The notes under the pieces: generated by a model | Told to the model about the DNA's origin: nothing | What the model saw: only the letters and a program-made list of their open reading frames with translations | Database searches by the model: none | Program-made: the position numbers and the translations under genes | Shown here: one piece after another, positions 1-7,678 of the stretch | Layout: every line of letters begins with the position of its first letter | Position numbering within the stretch: the stretch's first letter is position 1 | Origin: Nitrosomonadales bacterium | GTDB lineage: Bacteria > Pseudomonadota > Gammaproteobacteria > Burkholderiales > SG8-39 | Assembly: GCA_005240145.1 (NCBI GenBank) | Contig: SBAS01000086.1 | Span: 1 to 37,357, forward strand | Length of the DNA: 37,357 bases | Reading direction: 5' to 3'

Positions 1-1
1 C

Positions 2-556
2 CGGACGTTTCAGAACATCCGCCTCTTCGCCAGCCTCTCGGCACTGGAGAACGTCATGATCGGCCGCCATACGCGCACGCGCGCCGGCGTGCTCGGCGCG
101 ATCCTGCGCAACCCGGGAACCCTGCAGGAGGAAAAGGACACCGAGCGGCGCGCGCTGCAGTTGCTCGACTACGTCGGCATTCGCAGCCGCGCCAACGATG
201 CCGCCGGCAACCTGCCCTACGGCGACCAGCGGCGCCTGGAAATCGCGCGCGCGCTCGCCGCCGAGCCGAAATTGCTGGCGCTGGACGAGCCAGCGGCCGG
301 GATGAACGCCTCGGAAACGCAGTTGCTGCGCAAGCTGCTGCAGGACATACGCAAGGACGGGACCACGATCCTGCTCATCGAACACGACATGCGGTTGGTC
401 ATGAACGTCTGCGACCGCGTGCTGGTGCTGGATTACGGCGAGAAAATCGCCGAAGGGCCGCCTGCCGAGGTGCAGCGCGATCCGAAAGTCATCGAGGCTT
501 ACCTGGGAGTCGCTACGGACGAGCCTGCGCTCAGCGGCGTGACGAATGCTGCTTGA
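2..556 (+). CDS. livG: Branched-chain amino acid ABC transporter ATP-binding protein, LivG type (5' partial)
   Basis: ATPase subunit of a Liv/HAAT-type importer, cytoplasmic face of the inner membrane. The frame is open from base 2, so the N-terminus with Walker A lies outside the window. Visible parts are the Q-loop (RTFQNIRLF), an ABC signature of the LivG kind (NLPYGDQRRLEIARAL), Walker B (LLALDEPAAGMN) and the switch histidine (IEHDMRLVM). The tail ends VIEAYLG plus a short extension, the usual LivG ending. The last 11 bases overlap the following livF, so the two are translated together. The non-canonical signature and C-terminal extension separate LivG from LivF. Substrate is unknown; this family also carries amides, urea and aromatic acids. 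Confidence 0.93.
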   Translation, partial: RTFQNIRLFASLSALENVMIGRHTRTRAGVLGAILRNPGTLQEEKDTERRALQLLDYVGIRSRANDAAGNLPYGDQRRLEIARALAAEPKLLALDEPAAGMNASETQLLRKLLQDIRKDGTTILLIEHDMRLVMNVCDRVLVLDYGEKIAEGPPAEVQRDPKVIEAYLGVATDEPALSGVTNAA

Positions 557-1259
557 AGTCAAAGGCCTGGAAGCCGGCTACGGCGGCATCCGCGCGGTAA
601 AGGGCATCGACCTCGAAGTCGGCGAGGGCGAACTGGTCTGCCTGATCGGCGCCAACGGCGCGGGCAAAAGCACCACGCTACGCACGGTCTGCGGCCTGTT
701 GGCGGCGCGCGCCGGCAGCATACGGTACGCCGGTACCGACATTGCCGGCTCGCCGGTGCACGAGTTGCCGCGCCGCGGGCTGGTTATGGTCCCCGAGGGG
801 CGCGGGATCTTTCCGCAGCTCACGGTGGAAGAAAACCTCGCCATGGGCGCGTTCATGCGCAACGACGCCGACATCGAGCGCGACCTGGAGCGCAGATACG
901 AGGCGTTTCCGCGCTTGAAGGAACGGCGCAAGCAGACAGCGGGGACGCTTTCGGGCGGCGAGCAGCAGATGCTCGCAATCGGGCGCGCGTTGATGGCGCG
1001 TCCCAAACTGCTGTTACTTGACGAGCCTTCGATGGGCCTCGCGCCGCGGCTGGTGGCGAAAATTTTCGAGATCGTGCGCCAGATCTCGGCCGAGGGCATG
1101 ACGATCCTGCTCGTGGAACAGAACGCGCGCCTCGCGCTCGAGGTCGCTTCGCGCGGCTATGTCATGGAGTCGGGCAACATCACGCTTGCGGGCGCGTCGG
1201 CGCAGCTTCTCGCCGATCCAAAGGTGCGCGAGGCGTATCTCGGCGAAATCGCGGCCTAG
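546..1259 (+). CDS. livF: Branched-chain amino acid ABC transporter ATP-binding protein, LivF type
   Basis: Second ATPase of the same importer, 237 residues, the usual LivF length. It shows Walker A (GANGAGKST, about residues 35-43), the signature TLSGGEQQMLAIGRAL, Walker B (LLLLDEPSMGLAP) and the switch histidine region (ILLVEQNARLALE). The ATG start overlaps the livG end by 11 bases, the same overlap seen in the second Liv pair at 12088-12098. Its 3' end overlaps by four bases the convergent reductase gene on the other strand. The permeases and binding protein of this cassette lie to the left of the window. Confidence 0.95.
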   Translation: MLLEVKGLEAGYGGIRAVKGIDLEVGEGELVCLIGANGAGKSTTLRTVCGLLAARAGSIRYAGTDIAGSPVHELPRRGLVMVPEGRGIFPQLTVEENLAMGAFMRNDADIERDLERRYEAFPRLKERRKQTAGTLSGGEQQMLAIGRALMARPKLLLLDEPSMGLAPRLVAKIFEIVRQISAEGMTILLVEQNARLALEVASRGYVMESGNITLAGASAQLLADPKVREAYLGEIAA

Positions 1260-2269
1260 GGAGTTGCCGCCGCGTCGGCCTGCGTGGTGAAGATGTCGGC
1301 GTAGAACTCCTCCTCCGGGAGCCCGCACTGCGCGATGAAATCGCGCTTCGCCGAGTCCACCATGATGGGCACGCCGCAGGCGTAGACCTGGCAGCCCGAA
1401 AGATCGGGAAAATCCTGCATTACCGCGCGATGCACGAATCCCGTGCGCCCGGTCCAGGAGTCCTCGGGCAGCGCCTCGGAAATAACGGGGACATACCGAA
1501 AGGGCCAGGATGTGGCCAGATCGTTCATGTACAGGTCCTTCGGGCGCCGTCCACCCCAGTACAAAGTCATGGGTCGCTTTATTCCTTTGTGGAGCGCGTA
1601 TTCGATCACCGCCTTGATCGGTGCGAAACCGGTGCCCGAGGCGACGAACACGATCGGCTTTTCGGATTCCTCCCGCAGGAAGAACGTGCCCATCGGGCCT
1701 TCGCAGCGCAGAATGTCGCGTTCCTTCATCTTGTTGAAGACATGGTCGGTGAACTGCCCGCCGGCGACGTGTCGCACGTGCAGCTGGATCAGTTCGGCGT
1801 CGTGCGGCGCATTGGCCATCGAGAAGCTGCGCCGCGCGCCGTCCTTGAGCAGGAACTCGATGTACTGCCCGGCGAGAAAAACCAGCTTCTCGTTCGCCGG
1901 CAGCTTGAGGTGCAGCGCCATCACGTCATCCGTCATGCGCTCCATTTTCTGCACGCGGCAGGGGAGCTTCTTGATCTGGATATCCTTCGCCGCACCGATG
2001 GTGCGTGCTTCGAGCACCAGGTCCGAGAGCGGCTTGGCCTGGCAGAAAAGCGCCTTGCCCTGCGCTTTCTCATCGTCGGTGAGTACCTTTTGCTGATAGA
2101 CGCCGTAGTCCACCGAACCGGAGAGGATCTTCCCTTTGCAGCTGCCGCAGGCGCCGTTTTTGCAGCCATAAGGCAGGATGAAGCCTTGGCGCAGCGCTGC
2201 GGCGAGCACGGCTTCGCCGTCCTCGACCTGGAACTGGAGACCGCTGGGCTGCAGAGTGACTGTATGCAT
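1256..2269 (-). CDS. Ferredoxin-type NAD(P)H reductase with N-terminal 2Fe-2S domain
   Basis: A 337-residue electron-transfer flavoprotein like CDP-6-deoxy-glucoseen reductase (AscD) and phenol-hydroxylase or BenC-type reductases. It passes electrons from NAD(P)H through FAD to a plant-type 2Fe-2S cluster. The cluster ligands are C36, C41 and C44 (CKNGACGSC) and C76 (FCQAK). An FAD-binding barrel follows, with the RSFSMAN motif near residue 168, then a nucleotide-binding half with VFVASGTGFAPIKAV and a C-terminal YACGVPIMVDSAK. No partner oxygenase is encoded nearby, so the acceptor is unknown. The start lies 18 bases from the start of a divergent gene. I see no good Shine-Dalgarno in front of it. 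Confidence 0.88.
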   Translation of the reverse strand: MHTVTLQPSGLQFQVEDGEAVLAAALRQGFILPYGCKNGACGSCKGKILSGSVDYGVYQQKVLTDDEKAQGKALFCQAKPLSDLVLEARTIGAAKDIQIKKLPCRVQKMERMTDDVMALHLKLPANEKLVFLAGQYIEFLLKDGARRSFSMANAPHDAELIQLHVRHVAGGQFTDHVFNKMKERDILRCEGPMGTFFLREESEKPIVFVASGTGFAPIKAVIEYALHKGIKRPMTLYWGGRRPKDLYMNDLATSWPFRYVPVISEALPEDSWTGRTGFVHRAVMQDFPDLSGCQVYACGVPIMVDSAKRDFIAQCGLPEEEFYADIFTTQADAAATP

Positions 2270-2274
2270 GTCGC

Positions 2275-2284
2275 TACAATTGCA
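2275..2284. promoter_or_regulatory. Candidate overlapping divergent -10 elements
   Basis: The 18 bases between two divergent start codons contain TACAAT (2275-2280), a near-consensus -10 box reading right, and on the other strand TGCAAT (2284-2279) reading left. With TACAAT at -12 to -7, transcription to the right would begin at about 2287, one base before the ATG at 2288. No convincing -35 box is present for either direction, so this is tentative. Confidence 0.35.
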
Positions 2285-2287
2285 CCT

Positions 2288-3124
2288 ATGAAACGCCTGT
2301 GGATCGCCGGCTACGGCGATATCGCGCGCCGTGCCGTGCCGCTACTAGCATCCCGGTTCGAACTGCGCCTGGTTTCGCGCTCGAACGGCATGGACCTGGA
2401 CCGGCCAGAAAGCCTGGCCCCGCTCGAGCCGGCGGATGCGGTGCTGCACTGCGCACCGCCGCCGCAGAGCGGAACCGAAGATTCCCGCACCGCAAACCTG
2501 CTTGCGGCCCTCGAGAGGAGCCGAATTCTACCAACCCGCATCGTCTACATCAGCACGAGCGGCGTGTACGGCGATTGCGGCGGAGCGCTGGTGGACGAAA
2601 CGCGTGCGGTGAATCCGCAGAGCCCGCGGGCGAGACGCCGCGCTCACGCCGAAGCACAGCTTGCACTATGGTGCACTGGGCATGGGGTGACGCTCGTCGT
2701 ACTTCGGGTGCCGGGCATCTATGCCACGGACCGGCTGCCGCTGAAGCGCCTGCGCGCAGGCACGCCGGTATTGCGGGATGAAGACGACGTCTTTACCAAT
2801 CACATCCACGCCGAGGACCTGGCGCAGATATGCGCGCGCGCGTTGCAGGATGAGGCACCGGCCGGCATTTACAACGCGGCGGACGACACGCAGCTCAAGA
2901 TGGGCGCCTGGTTCGATCTGGTCGCCGATTGGGCGGGGTTGCCGCGAGCGCCGCGAATCGCCAGGAGCGTGGCGGCGAAACGCTTGCCGCCCGAGTTATT
3001 GTCTTTCATGAACGAATCGCGGCGGCTCGACAATGGGCGCATGAAGGGCATCCTGGGTGCGCGGTTGCAATACCCGACGGTTCGCGAAGGATTGAGTCAT
3101 GAGCACGCTGTTGGTGTTGACTAA
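2288..3124 (+). CDS. Atypical SDR / NAD-dependent epimerase-like protein
   Basis: A 278-residue Rossmann-fold protein. The N-terminus MKRLWIAGYGDIARR carries a GxGxxA nucleotide-binding motif and later segments fit an extended or atypical SDR (YISTSGVYGD, VVLRVPGIYA, NHIHAEDLA, IYNAADD). The catalytic YxxxK of true epimerases is not in its usual place: after GVYGD the expected helix reads RARRRAHAEAQL. It therefore resembles YeeZ-like atypical SDRs and may not be an active epimerase. The ATG at 2288 is chosen because it starts exactly at the beta-alpha-beta fold; the same frame is open further upstream only as an antisense shadow of the reductase gene. There is no Shine-Dalgarno. The 3' end overlaps cutA by 26 bases. 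Confidence 0.8.
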   Translation: MKRLWIAGYGDIARRAVPLLASRFELRLVSRSNGMDLDRPESLAPLEPADAVLHCAPPPQSGTEDSRTANLLAALERSRILPTRIVYISTSGVYGDCGGALVDETRAVNPQSPRARRRAHAEAQLALWCTGHGVTLVVLRVPGIYATDRLPLKRLRAGTPVLRDEDDVFTNHIHAEDLAQICARALQDEAPAGIYNAADDTQLKMGAWFDLVADWAGLPRAPRIARSVAAKRLPPELLSFMNESRRLDNGRMKGILGARLQYPTVREGLSHEHAVGVD

Positions 3125-3422
3125 CCTGCCGGATCGCGCGGCCGCGGAGCGGCTCGCCGACTCGCTGGTCGACAAGGGCCTCGCCGCTTGCGTCAATATT
3201 TTCGCGCCCTGCCTTTCGGTATACCGGTGGAAGGATGCCATGCAGCGCGACGCAGAGCATCCGCTGCTCATCAAGACCACCACCGAGCGCTACGCAGCGC
3301 TCGAAACTGCGATCCGCGCCGGTCATCCCTATGAACTTCCCGAGATCATCGCGGTCCCAATCGAGCGCGGCCTGCCGGCCTACCTGGACTGGGTCGCGGC
3401 GGAAACGGCTGTTGAAAAATGA
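3099..3422 (+). CDS. cutA: Divalent cation tolerance protein CutA
   Basis: A 107-residue protein with the complete CutA1 pattern: an N-terminal LVLTNLPDRAAAERLADSLV, then GLAACVNIF, the YRWKD beta-hairpin, LLIKTTTERY and HPYELPEIIAVPI, ending in YLDWVAAET. CutA1 proteins form very stable ferredoxin-like trimers linked genetically to copper and other divalent metal tolerance; their biochemical role is uncertain. The gene starts inside the end of the preceding SDR gene and its stop overlaps the dsbD ATG by four bases. The cutA-dsbD neighbourhood is common in Proteobacteria. Confidence 0.95.
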   Translation: MSTLLVLTNLPDRAAAERLADSLVDKGLAACVNIFAPCLSVYRWKDAMQRDAEHPLLIKTTTERYAALETAIRAGHPYELPEIIAVPIERGLPAYLDWVAAETAVEK

Positions 3423-4945
3423 TCCGAATCCTCATCCTGCTGTTCTGCTTCGCGGGCGGCGCGTCTGCCGCCGCGTCGGAGGAACTGCTCGAACCCGAGA
3501 AGGCCTTTCGCATTGCCACGCGGGTGCTGGATGCACAGACCGTCGAAGTGAGCTTTGCCATCGCCGAGGGCTACTACATGTACCGGGAGCGGTTCAAGTT
3601 CGCCGCCGATCCGGGCTCCGGCGCGAAGCTCGGTGTGCCGCAGTTCCCGCCCGGCACGCGCAAGAAGGACGAGTTTTTTGGCGACGTCGAGACCTACCGC
3701 AAGCAGGTCGCGATCCGGCTGCCCGTGGAAAACGCCTCGGGACCGCTGCGGCTTACCGTCACCTCGCAGGGCTGCGCCGACATTGGCGTTTGCTATGTCC
3801 CGATGGACAGCAAGGCAACCATCCAGCTCGCATCGTTCTCCACACCGCGAGCAGCGGAATTTTCGACGCAGGTGAGCGACTTCGAGGTCGTCCGCCTGTT
3901 CGAGTCAGGCGGCACGCTGACCGTACTTGCAAGTTTCCTCGGCTTCGGCCTGCTGCTTGCCTTCACGCCCTGCGTGTTGCCGATGGTCCCGATCCTTTCC
4001 GGGATCATCGCCGGCGAGGGCAAGCATCTGGGCAAGTTGCGCGCGCTGCTGCTGTCGGTGGCCTACGTGCTGGGCATGGCGGTGGCTTACGCCGCGGCGG
4101 GCGTCGCCGCCGCCTGGTCAGGCACGATGCTCGCGGCGGCGCTGCAGAACGCTTGGGTGCTGGGCGCATTCGCGCTGATCTTCGTCGCGCTCGCGCTGTC
4201 GATGTTCGGTGTCTATGAGTTGCAGTTGCCGGGTTTCCTGCGCGACCCTCTTTCGGCGGCGAGCGGCCGGCTGGCCGGCGGCAAGCTCGCGTCGGTCGCT
4301 GGCATGGGGGTGCTTTCGGCGGTTATCGTGAGTCCCTGCGTCGCGGCGCCGCTTGCCGGCGCGCTGCTCTACATCAGCCAGACGCGGGATGTCGCGCTCG
4401 GCGGCGCGGCATTGTTCGCGATGGCACTGGGCATGGGCGTGCCGCTGCTGGTGGTCGGCGTTTCCGAAGGTGCCCTGCTGCCGAAGGCCGGGCCGTGGAT
4501 GGTGCGGGTGAAGCAGGTATTCGGCGTGCTGCTGCTCGCGGTGGCCGTCTGGATCGTCTGGCCGGTGTTCGGCATGCAGGGCGGCAATACCGCTTTCGTG
4601 CGCGTGGCGTCGATCGCCGAGCTCGAGGAGAAGCTGAAATCCCCGGGCAAGCCGGTGCTGCTCGATTTCTATGCCGACTGGTGCGTTTCCTGCAAGGAGA
4701 TGGAGGCGCTGACCTTCAGCGACGCGCGCGTCAAGCCCAGACTGGAGAAGATGCTGCTGTTACAGGCGGATGTCACCGCCAACACTGCCGGGCACAAGGC
4801 GCTGCTCAAGCGCTTCGCCTTGTTCGGGCCGCCCGGAATTATTTTCTTCGATTCCAAGGGCCGCGAGATCAAGGGCCTGCGCGTCATCGGCTACCAGAAC
4901 GCGGAACGCTTCCAGCGCACGCTGGATCTGGCCAACGCGCCTTGA
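3419..4945 (+). CDS. dsbD: Thiol:disulfide interchange protein DsbD (short form)
   Basis: Inner-membrane reductase carrying electrons from cytoplasmic thioredoxin to periplasmic DsbC/DsbG or cytochrome maturation proteins. A signal peptide (residues 1-18) leads to the periplasmic alpha domain with redox pair C119/C125 (GCADIGVCYVPMD). The membrane domain holds C185 (FTPCVLPMVP) and C307 (SPCVAAPL). The C-terminal thioredoxin-like domain has DWCVSCKEME (C422/C425). I count only about six hydrophobic segments between residues 166 and 385, and the thioredoxin domain follows directly. The well-studied DsbD has eight, so the last two appear to be missing (508 residues against roughly 565-600). All six catalytic cysteines are present. 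Confidence 0.93.
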   Translation: MIRILILLFCFAGGASAAASEELLEPEKAFRIATRVLDAQTVEVSFAIAEGYYMYRERFKFAADPGSGAKLGVPQFPPGTRKKDEFFGDVETYRKQVAIRLPVENASGPLRLTVTSQGCADIGVCYVPMDSKATIQLASFSTPRAAEFSTQVSDFEVVRLFESGGTLTVLASFLGFGLLLAFTPCVLPMVPILSGIIAGEGKHLGKLRALLLSVAYVLGMAVAYAAAGVAAAWSGTMLAAALQNAWVLGAFALIFVALALSMFGVYELQLPGFLRDPLSAASGRLAGGKLASVAGMGVLSAVIVSPCVAAPLAGALLYISQTRDVALGGAALFAMALGMGVPLLVVGVSEGALLPKAGPWMVRVKQVFGVLLLAVAVWIVWPVFGMQGGNTAFVRVASIAELEEKLKSPGKPVLLDFYADWCVSCKEMEALTFSDARVKPRLEKMLLLQADVTANTAGHKALLKRFALFGPPGIIFFDSKGREIKGLRVIGYQNAERFQRTLDLANAP

Positions 4946-5264
4946 TCCGGCCTGCGCGAAATAACCTCTGCTGACAATTCTCCTAGGTGGTTTTACCAAT
5001 GGCGGCTGGCGATGCGACATAAGCGCCATTGCGCGCCGTCAAAGCGGGGCCAGGGAGCGGGGGCGTGGGCACTTTGCAGCACGCTGTGCGGCCAGGAAAC
5101 GGATAGACTTTCCTGTCCGTTGATCGAGAGAAAGGCCGCGACCCATATGATGCCCGACGTCTGCAGCGCCAACGGTTTTCTCGTCGAGCTCATGGACTGG
5201 ACCGACGGGCCGGGCCACGGCAGGGTGCTGCAGCCGCGCGCGGTCCAGAAATACGGTAGCGCGC
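4946..5264. other. Intergenic region with possible promoter and small ORF
   Basis: About 320 bases between dsbD and the hydantoinase operon. It probably holds the operon promoter. One candidate is TTGATC (5120-5125) with CATATG (5144-5149) at an 18-base spacing, a mediocre sigma-70 match. The sequence is less GC-rich near 4960-5000. I saw no tRNA, hairpin terminator with a U-tract, or repeat here. Confidence 0.3.
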
Positions 5265-5272
5265 GTGCCTGA
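5147..5272 (+). other. Possible small ORF just upstream of the hydantoinase gene
   Basis: An open frame of 41 codons beginning with two adjacent ATGs (5147, 5150) behind a purine-rich GAGAGAAAGG at 5126-5135. It ends at a TGA (5270-5272) that overlaps the GTG-initiated form of the hydantoinase gene and lies one base before its ATG. The frame can be extended upstream to 5012. The peptide (starts MMPDVCSANGFLVEL, contains WTDGPGHGRVLQP) matches no family I recognise. It could be a leader peptide coupled to hydantoinase translation, the decayed end of an older gene, or chance. Confidence 0.25.
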
Positions 5273-6734
5273 GATGGACAAACTCGATCTGACAATTCGC
5301 CATGGCACCGTGGCGACCGCCGCGGAGACGACGCGTTGCGACATCGGCATCGTCGGCGAAAAAGTCGTCGCGATCGCTGAACACCTTCCCGCGGGCGCCC
5401 GCGACATCGACGCCAGCGGCCGCTATGTGCTGCCGGGCGGGATCGACAGCCATTGCCATATCGAGCAGCTCTCCGGCATGGGCATCATGTCGGCCGACGA
5501 CTTCTACAGCGGTACGGTCTCCGCGGCGTTCGGCGGCACGACCACCATCATCCCGTTCGCGGCGCAGCACCGTGGCACGTCCGTCACGACAACCGTCGCC
5601 GACTACCACGAGCGCGCGCGCACCAAGGCGGTCATCGACTACGGCTTCCACCTGATTATCGGCGAGCCGACTGACAAGATCCTGAACGAGGAGCTGCCGG
5701 CCGCGATCAAGGGCGGCATCACCTCGTTCAAGGTCTACATGACCTATCCGAAATGGAAGCTCGAGGACTACCAGCTGCTCGAAGTGCTCAACGTGGCGCA
5801 GCGCGAGGGCGCGCTGGTGATGGTGCACGCCGAGAACGACGACATGATCCGCTGGATCGCCAAGCACCTCATCGAGCGCGGGCACGGGGCGCCCAAGTTC
5901 CACGGCGTCGCGCACGACGCGCTCGCCGAGGCAGAGGCGACGCACCGCATCATCGCCCTCTCACGCCTGCTCAGCGTGCCGGTGCTGATCGTCCATGTCT
6001 CCAGCCCCGAGGCGACCAACACCATCCGCGCGGCGCAGACCTTCGGCGCACAGATCTTCGCCGAGACCTGCCCCCAGTACCTTGTGCTCACAGCGGAGGA
6101 CATGGACAAGCCCGGGGTGGAAGGCGCGAAATGGTGCTGCTCGCCGCCCTTGCGCGACAAGGCGGCGCAGGAGGCGATCTGGGCGGGCCTCGCCAACGGC
6201 ACCTTCCAGGTCTTTTCCTCCGACCACGCGCCCTACAAGTTCGATGCGACGGCGAAGATCCCGCGCGGCGACCAGACCACCTTCAAGGAAATGGCGAACG
6301 GCGTTCCCGGCATCGAGATGCGCCTGCCGATCCTCTTTTCCGAAGGCGTGCTCAAAGGGCGCCTCAGCATCAACCAGTTCGTCGCCCTCGGCGCGACCAA
6401 CCATGCGCGCATGTACGGCCTCTATCCGCGCAAGGGCACGATCGCGATCGGGTCGGACGCCGACATCGCGATCTGGAATCCCGACATCGAACAGCGCATC
6501 GACTATTCGATGATGCACGACGCGGTTGGCTACACGCCCTACGAGGGGCATGTCTACAAGGGCTGGCCGGAGATCGTTACCAGCCGCGGCCGGATCGTCG
6601 TCGAAGGCGGGGCTCTCAAGGTGGAGCGCGGCTCCGGACAATTCATCGTGCGCGGCCAGCCCGGGCCGGTGGCCGCGACGCAGACCGCGAAGATCGACGG
6701 ACCCGCCCGCAAACTCAGGAGCCTGATCAGATAA
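5265..6734 (+). CDS. hydA: D-hydantoinase / dihydropyrimidinase
   Basis: Cyclic amidohydrolase that opens hydantoins or dihydropyrimidines to N-carbamoyl amino acids; cytoplasmic, binuclear metal. All ligands of the family are visible, counted from the GTG start: H63 and H65 (DSHCHIEQ), the lysine to be carboxylated K156 (TSFKVYMTYP), H188 (MVHAEND), H244 (LIVHVSSPEA) and D320 (FSSDHAPYKF). Length 489 residues is normal. The start is uncertain: GTG at 5265 or ATG at 5274 (486 residues), neither with a strong ribosome site. The stop overlaps by one base the ATG of a D-carbamoylase, which favours a hydantoinase producing N-carbamoyl-D-amino acids over a purely pyrimidine-catabolic role. The first metal motif is HCHIEQ rather than the more frequent HTHL. 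Confidence 0.9.
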   Translation: MPEMDKLDLTIRHGTVATAAETTRCDIGIVGEKVVAIAEHLPAGARDIDASGRYVLPGGIDSHCHIEQLSGMGIMSADDFYSGTVSAAFGGTTTIIPFAAQHRGTSVTTTVADYHERARTKAVIDYGFHLIIGEPTDKILNEELPAAIKGGITSFKVYMTYPKWKLEDYQLLEVLNVAQREGALVMVHAENDDMIRWIAKHLIERGHGAPKFHGVAHDALAEAEATHRIIALSRLLSVPVLIVHVSSPEATNTIRAAQTFGAQIFAETCPQYLVLTAEDMDKPGVEGAKWCCSPPLRDKAAQEAIWAGLANGTFQVFSSDHAPYKFDATAKIPRGDQTTFKEMANGVPGIEMRLPILFSEGVLKGRLSINQFVALGATNHARMYGLYPRKGTIAIGSDADIAIWNPDIEQRIDYSMMHDAVGYTPYEGHVYKGWPEIVTSRGRIVVEGGALKVERGSGQFIVRGQPGPVAATQTAKIDGPARKLRSLIR

Positions 6735-7678
6735 TGGCCAGACATCTCAAGATCGCCGCCGCCCAGCTCGGGCCGCTGCACAAGGCAGATTCCCGCGCGG
6801 TGGCAGTGAAGCGATTGGTGAACCTGCTCCGGCAAGCGCACGCCATGGGCGCGAAATTCGTCGTCTTCCCCGAGCTCGCGCTCACGACCTTCTTCCCGCG
6901 CTGGTGGATGGAGGATCAGGACAACGTCGACGCGACGTTTTTCGAGAAAACCATACCCTCGCCGGCCACCCAGCCGCTGTTCGACGAGGCGAAGAAGCTG
7001 GGCATCGGCTTCTACATCGGCTATGCCGAAATCACACCGGAGGGGCGCCGCTTCAATACCGCGATCCTGGTCGGGCCCGACGGCGCCATCGTCGGCAAGT
7101 ACCGCAAGGTGCACCTGCCCGGGCACGCCGAGCACAAGCCGCAAGCCGCATTCCAGCACCTGGAGAAGAAGTATTTCGAGGTCGGCGACCTGGGCTTCCG
7201 CGTCTGGCGCTTCATGGACAGCATCGCCGGGATGCTGATCTGCAACGACCGGCGCTGGCCGGAGGCCTTCCGCGTGCTCGCGCTGCAGGGCGCCGAGATC
7301 GTGGCGCTGGGCTTCAACACGCCGAGCGAGAACCTGCATTACCCCGAGCCGCCGGCGCTGCGCGTGCATCACCACTTGATCATGGCGCAGTCGATGGCGT
7401 TTCAAAACGCCACCTGGCTGGTCGAAACCGCCAAGGCCGGGCCTGAGGACGGCTTTCGCATGTTCGGCCACTCGGTGATCGTCGCACCGACCGGCGAGAT
7501 CGCGGCCAAGAGCCTGTCCGAGGAGGACGAAGTGATCTGCCACGACTGCGACATCGACCTCGCCGCCAACCTGAAGAAGACGATGTTCAACTTCGCCGCG
7601 CACCGGCGCCCGGAGCACTACAAGCTGATCGTCGAGCGCACCGGCGCCGAAGTCACGCCGGCAAAAAATGGAACTTGA
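6734..7678 (+). CDS. N-carbamoyl-D-amino-acid hydrolase (nitrilase superfamily)
   Basis: Hydrolyses N-carbamoyl-D-amino acids to the D-amino acid, ammonia and carbon dioxide, directly downstream of hydantoinase chemistry. It is 314 residues, close to the Agrobacterium D-carbamoylase. The Glu-Lys-Cys triad is E47 (VFPELAL), K125 (GKYRKVHLPGH) and C170 (LICNDRRWPEAFRV). The stretch after the cysteine and the end (FNFAAHRRPEHYKLI) are characteristic of D-carbamoylase rather than of general nitrilases or beta-ureidopropionase. The ATG shares a base with the hydantoinase stop (TAATG), so the two are translationally coupled. The following flavin-binding gene overlaps its end by 11 bases. Confidence 0.88.
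   Translation: MARHLKIAAAQLGPLHKADSRAVAVKRLVNLLRQAHAMGAKFVVFPELALTTFFPRWWMEDQDNVDATFFEKTIPSPATQPLFDEAKKLGIGFYIGYAEITPEGRRFNTAILVGPDGAIVGKYRKVHLPGHAEHKPQAAFQHLEKKYFEVGDLGFRVWRFMDSIAGMLICNDRRWPEAFRVLALQGAEIVALGFNTPSENLHYPEPPALRVHHHLIMAQSMAFQNATWLVETAKAGPEDGFRMFGHSVIVAPTGEIAAKSLSEEDEVICHDCDIDLAANLKKTMFNFAAHRRPEHYKLIVERTGAEVTPAKNGT

Noticed and set aside
1430-2287. Upstream extension of the SDR frame across the reductase gene on the other strand
   Set aside because: The extension reads as antisense low-complexity sequence, while the reductase has all its cofactor motifs. The SDR fold begins exactly at ATG 2288.
5753-6733. Upstream extension of the D-carbamoylase frame inside the hydantoinase gene
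   Set aside because: The extra sequence is Arg/Ala-rich shadow; the nitrilase domain begins at ATG 6734, which overlaps the hydantoinase stop.
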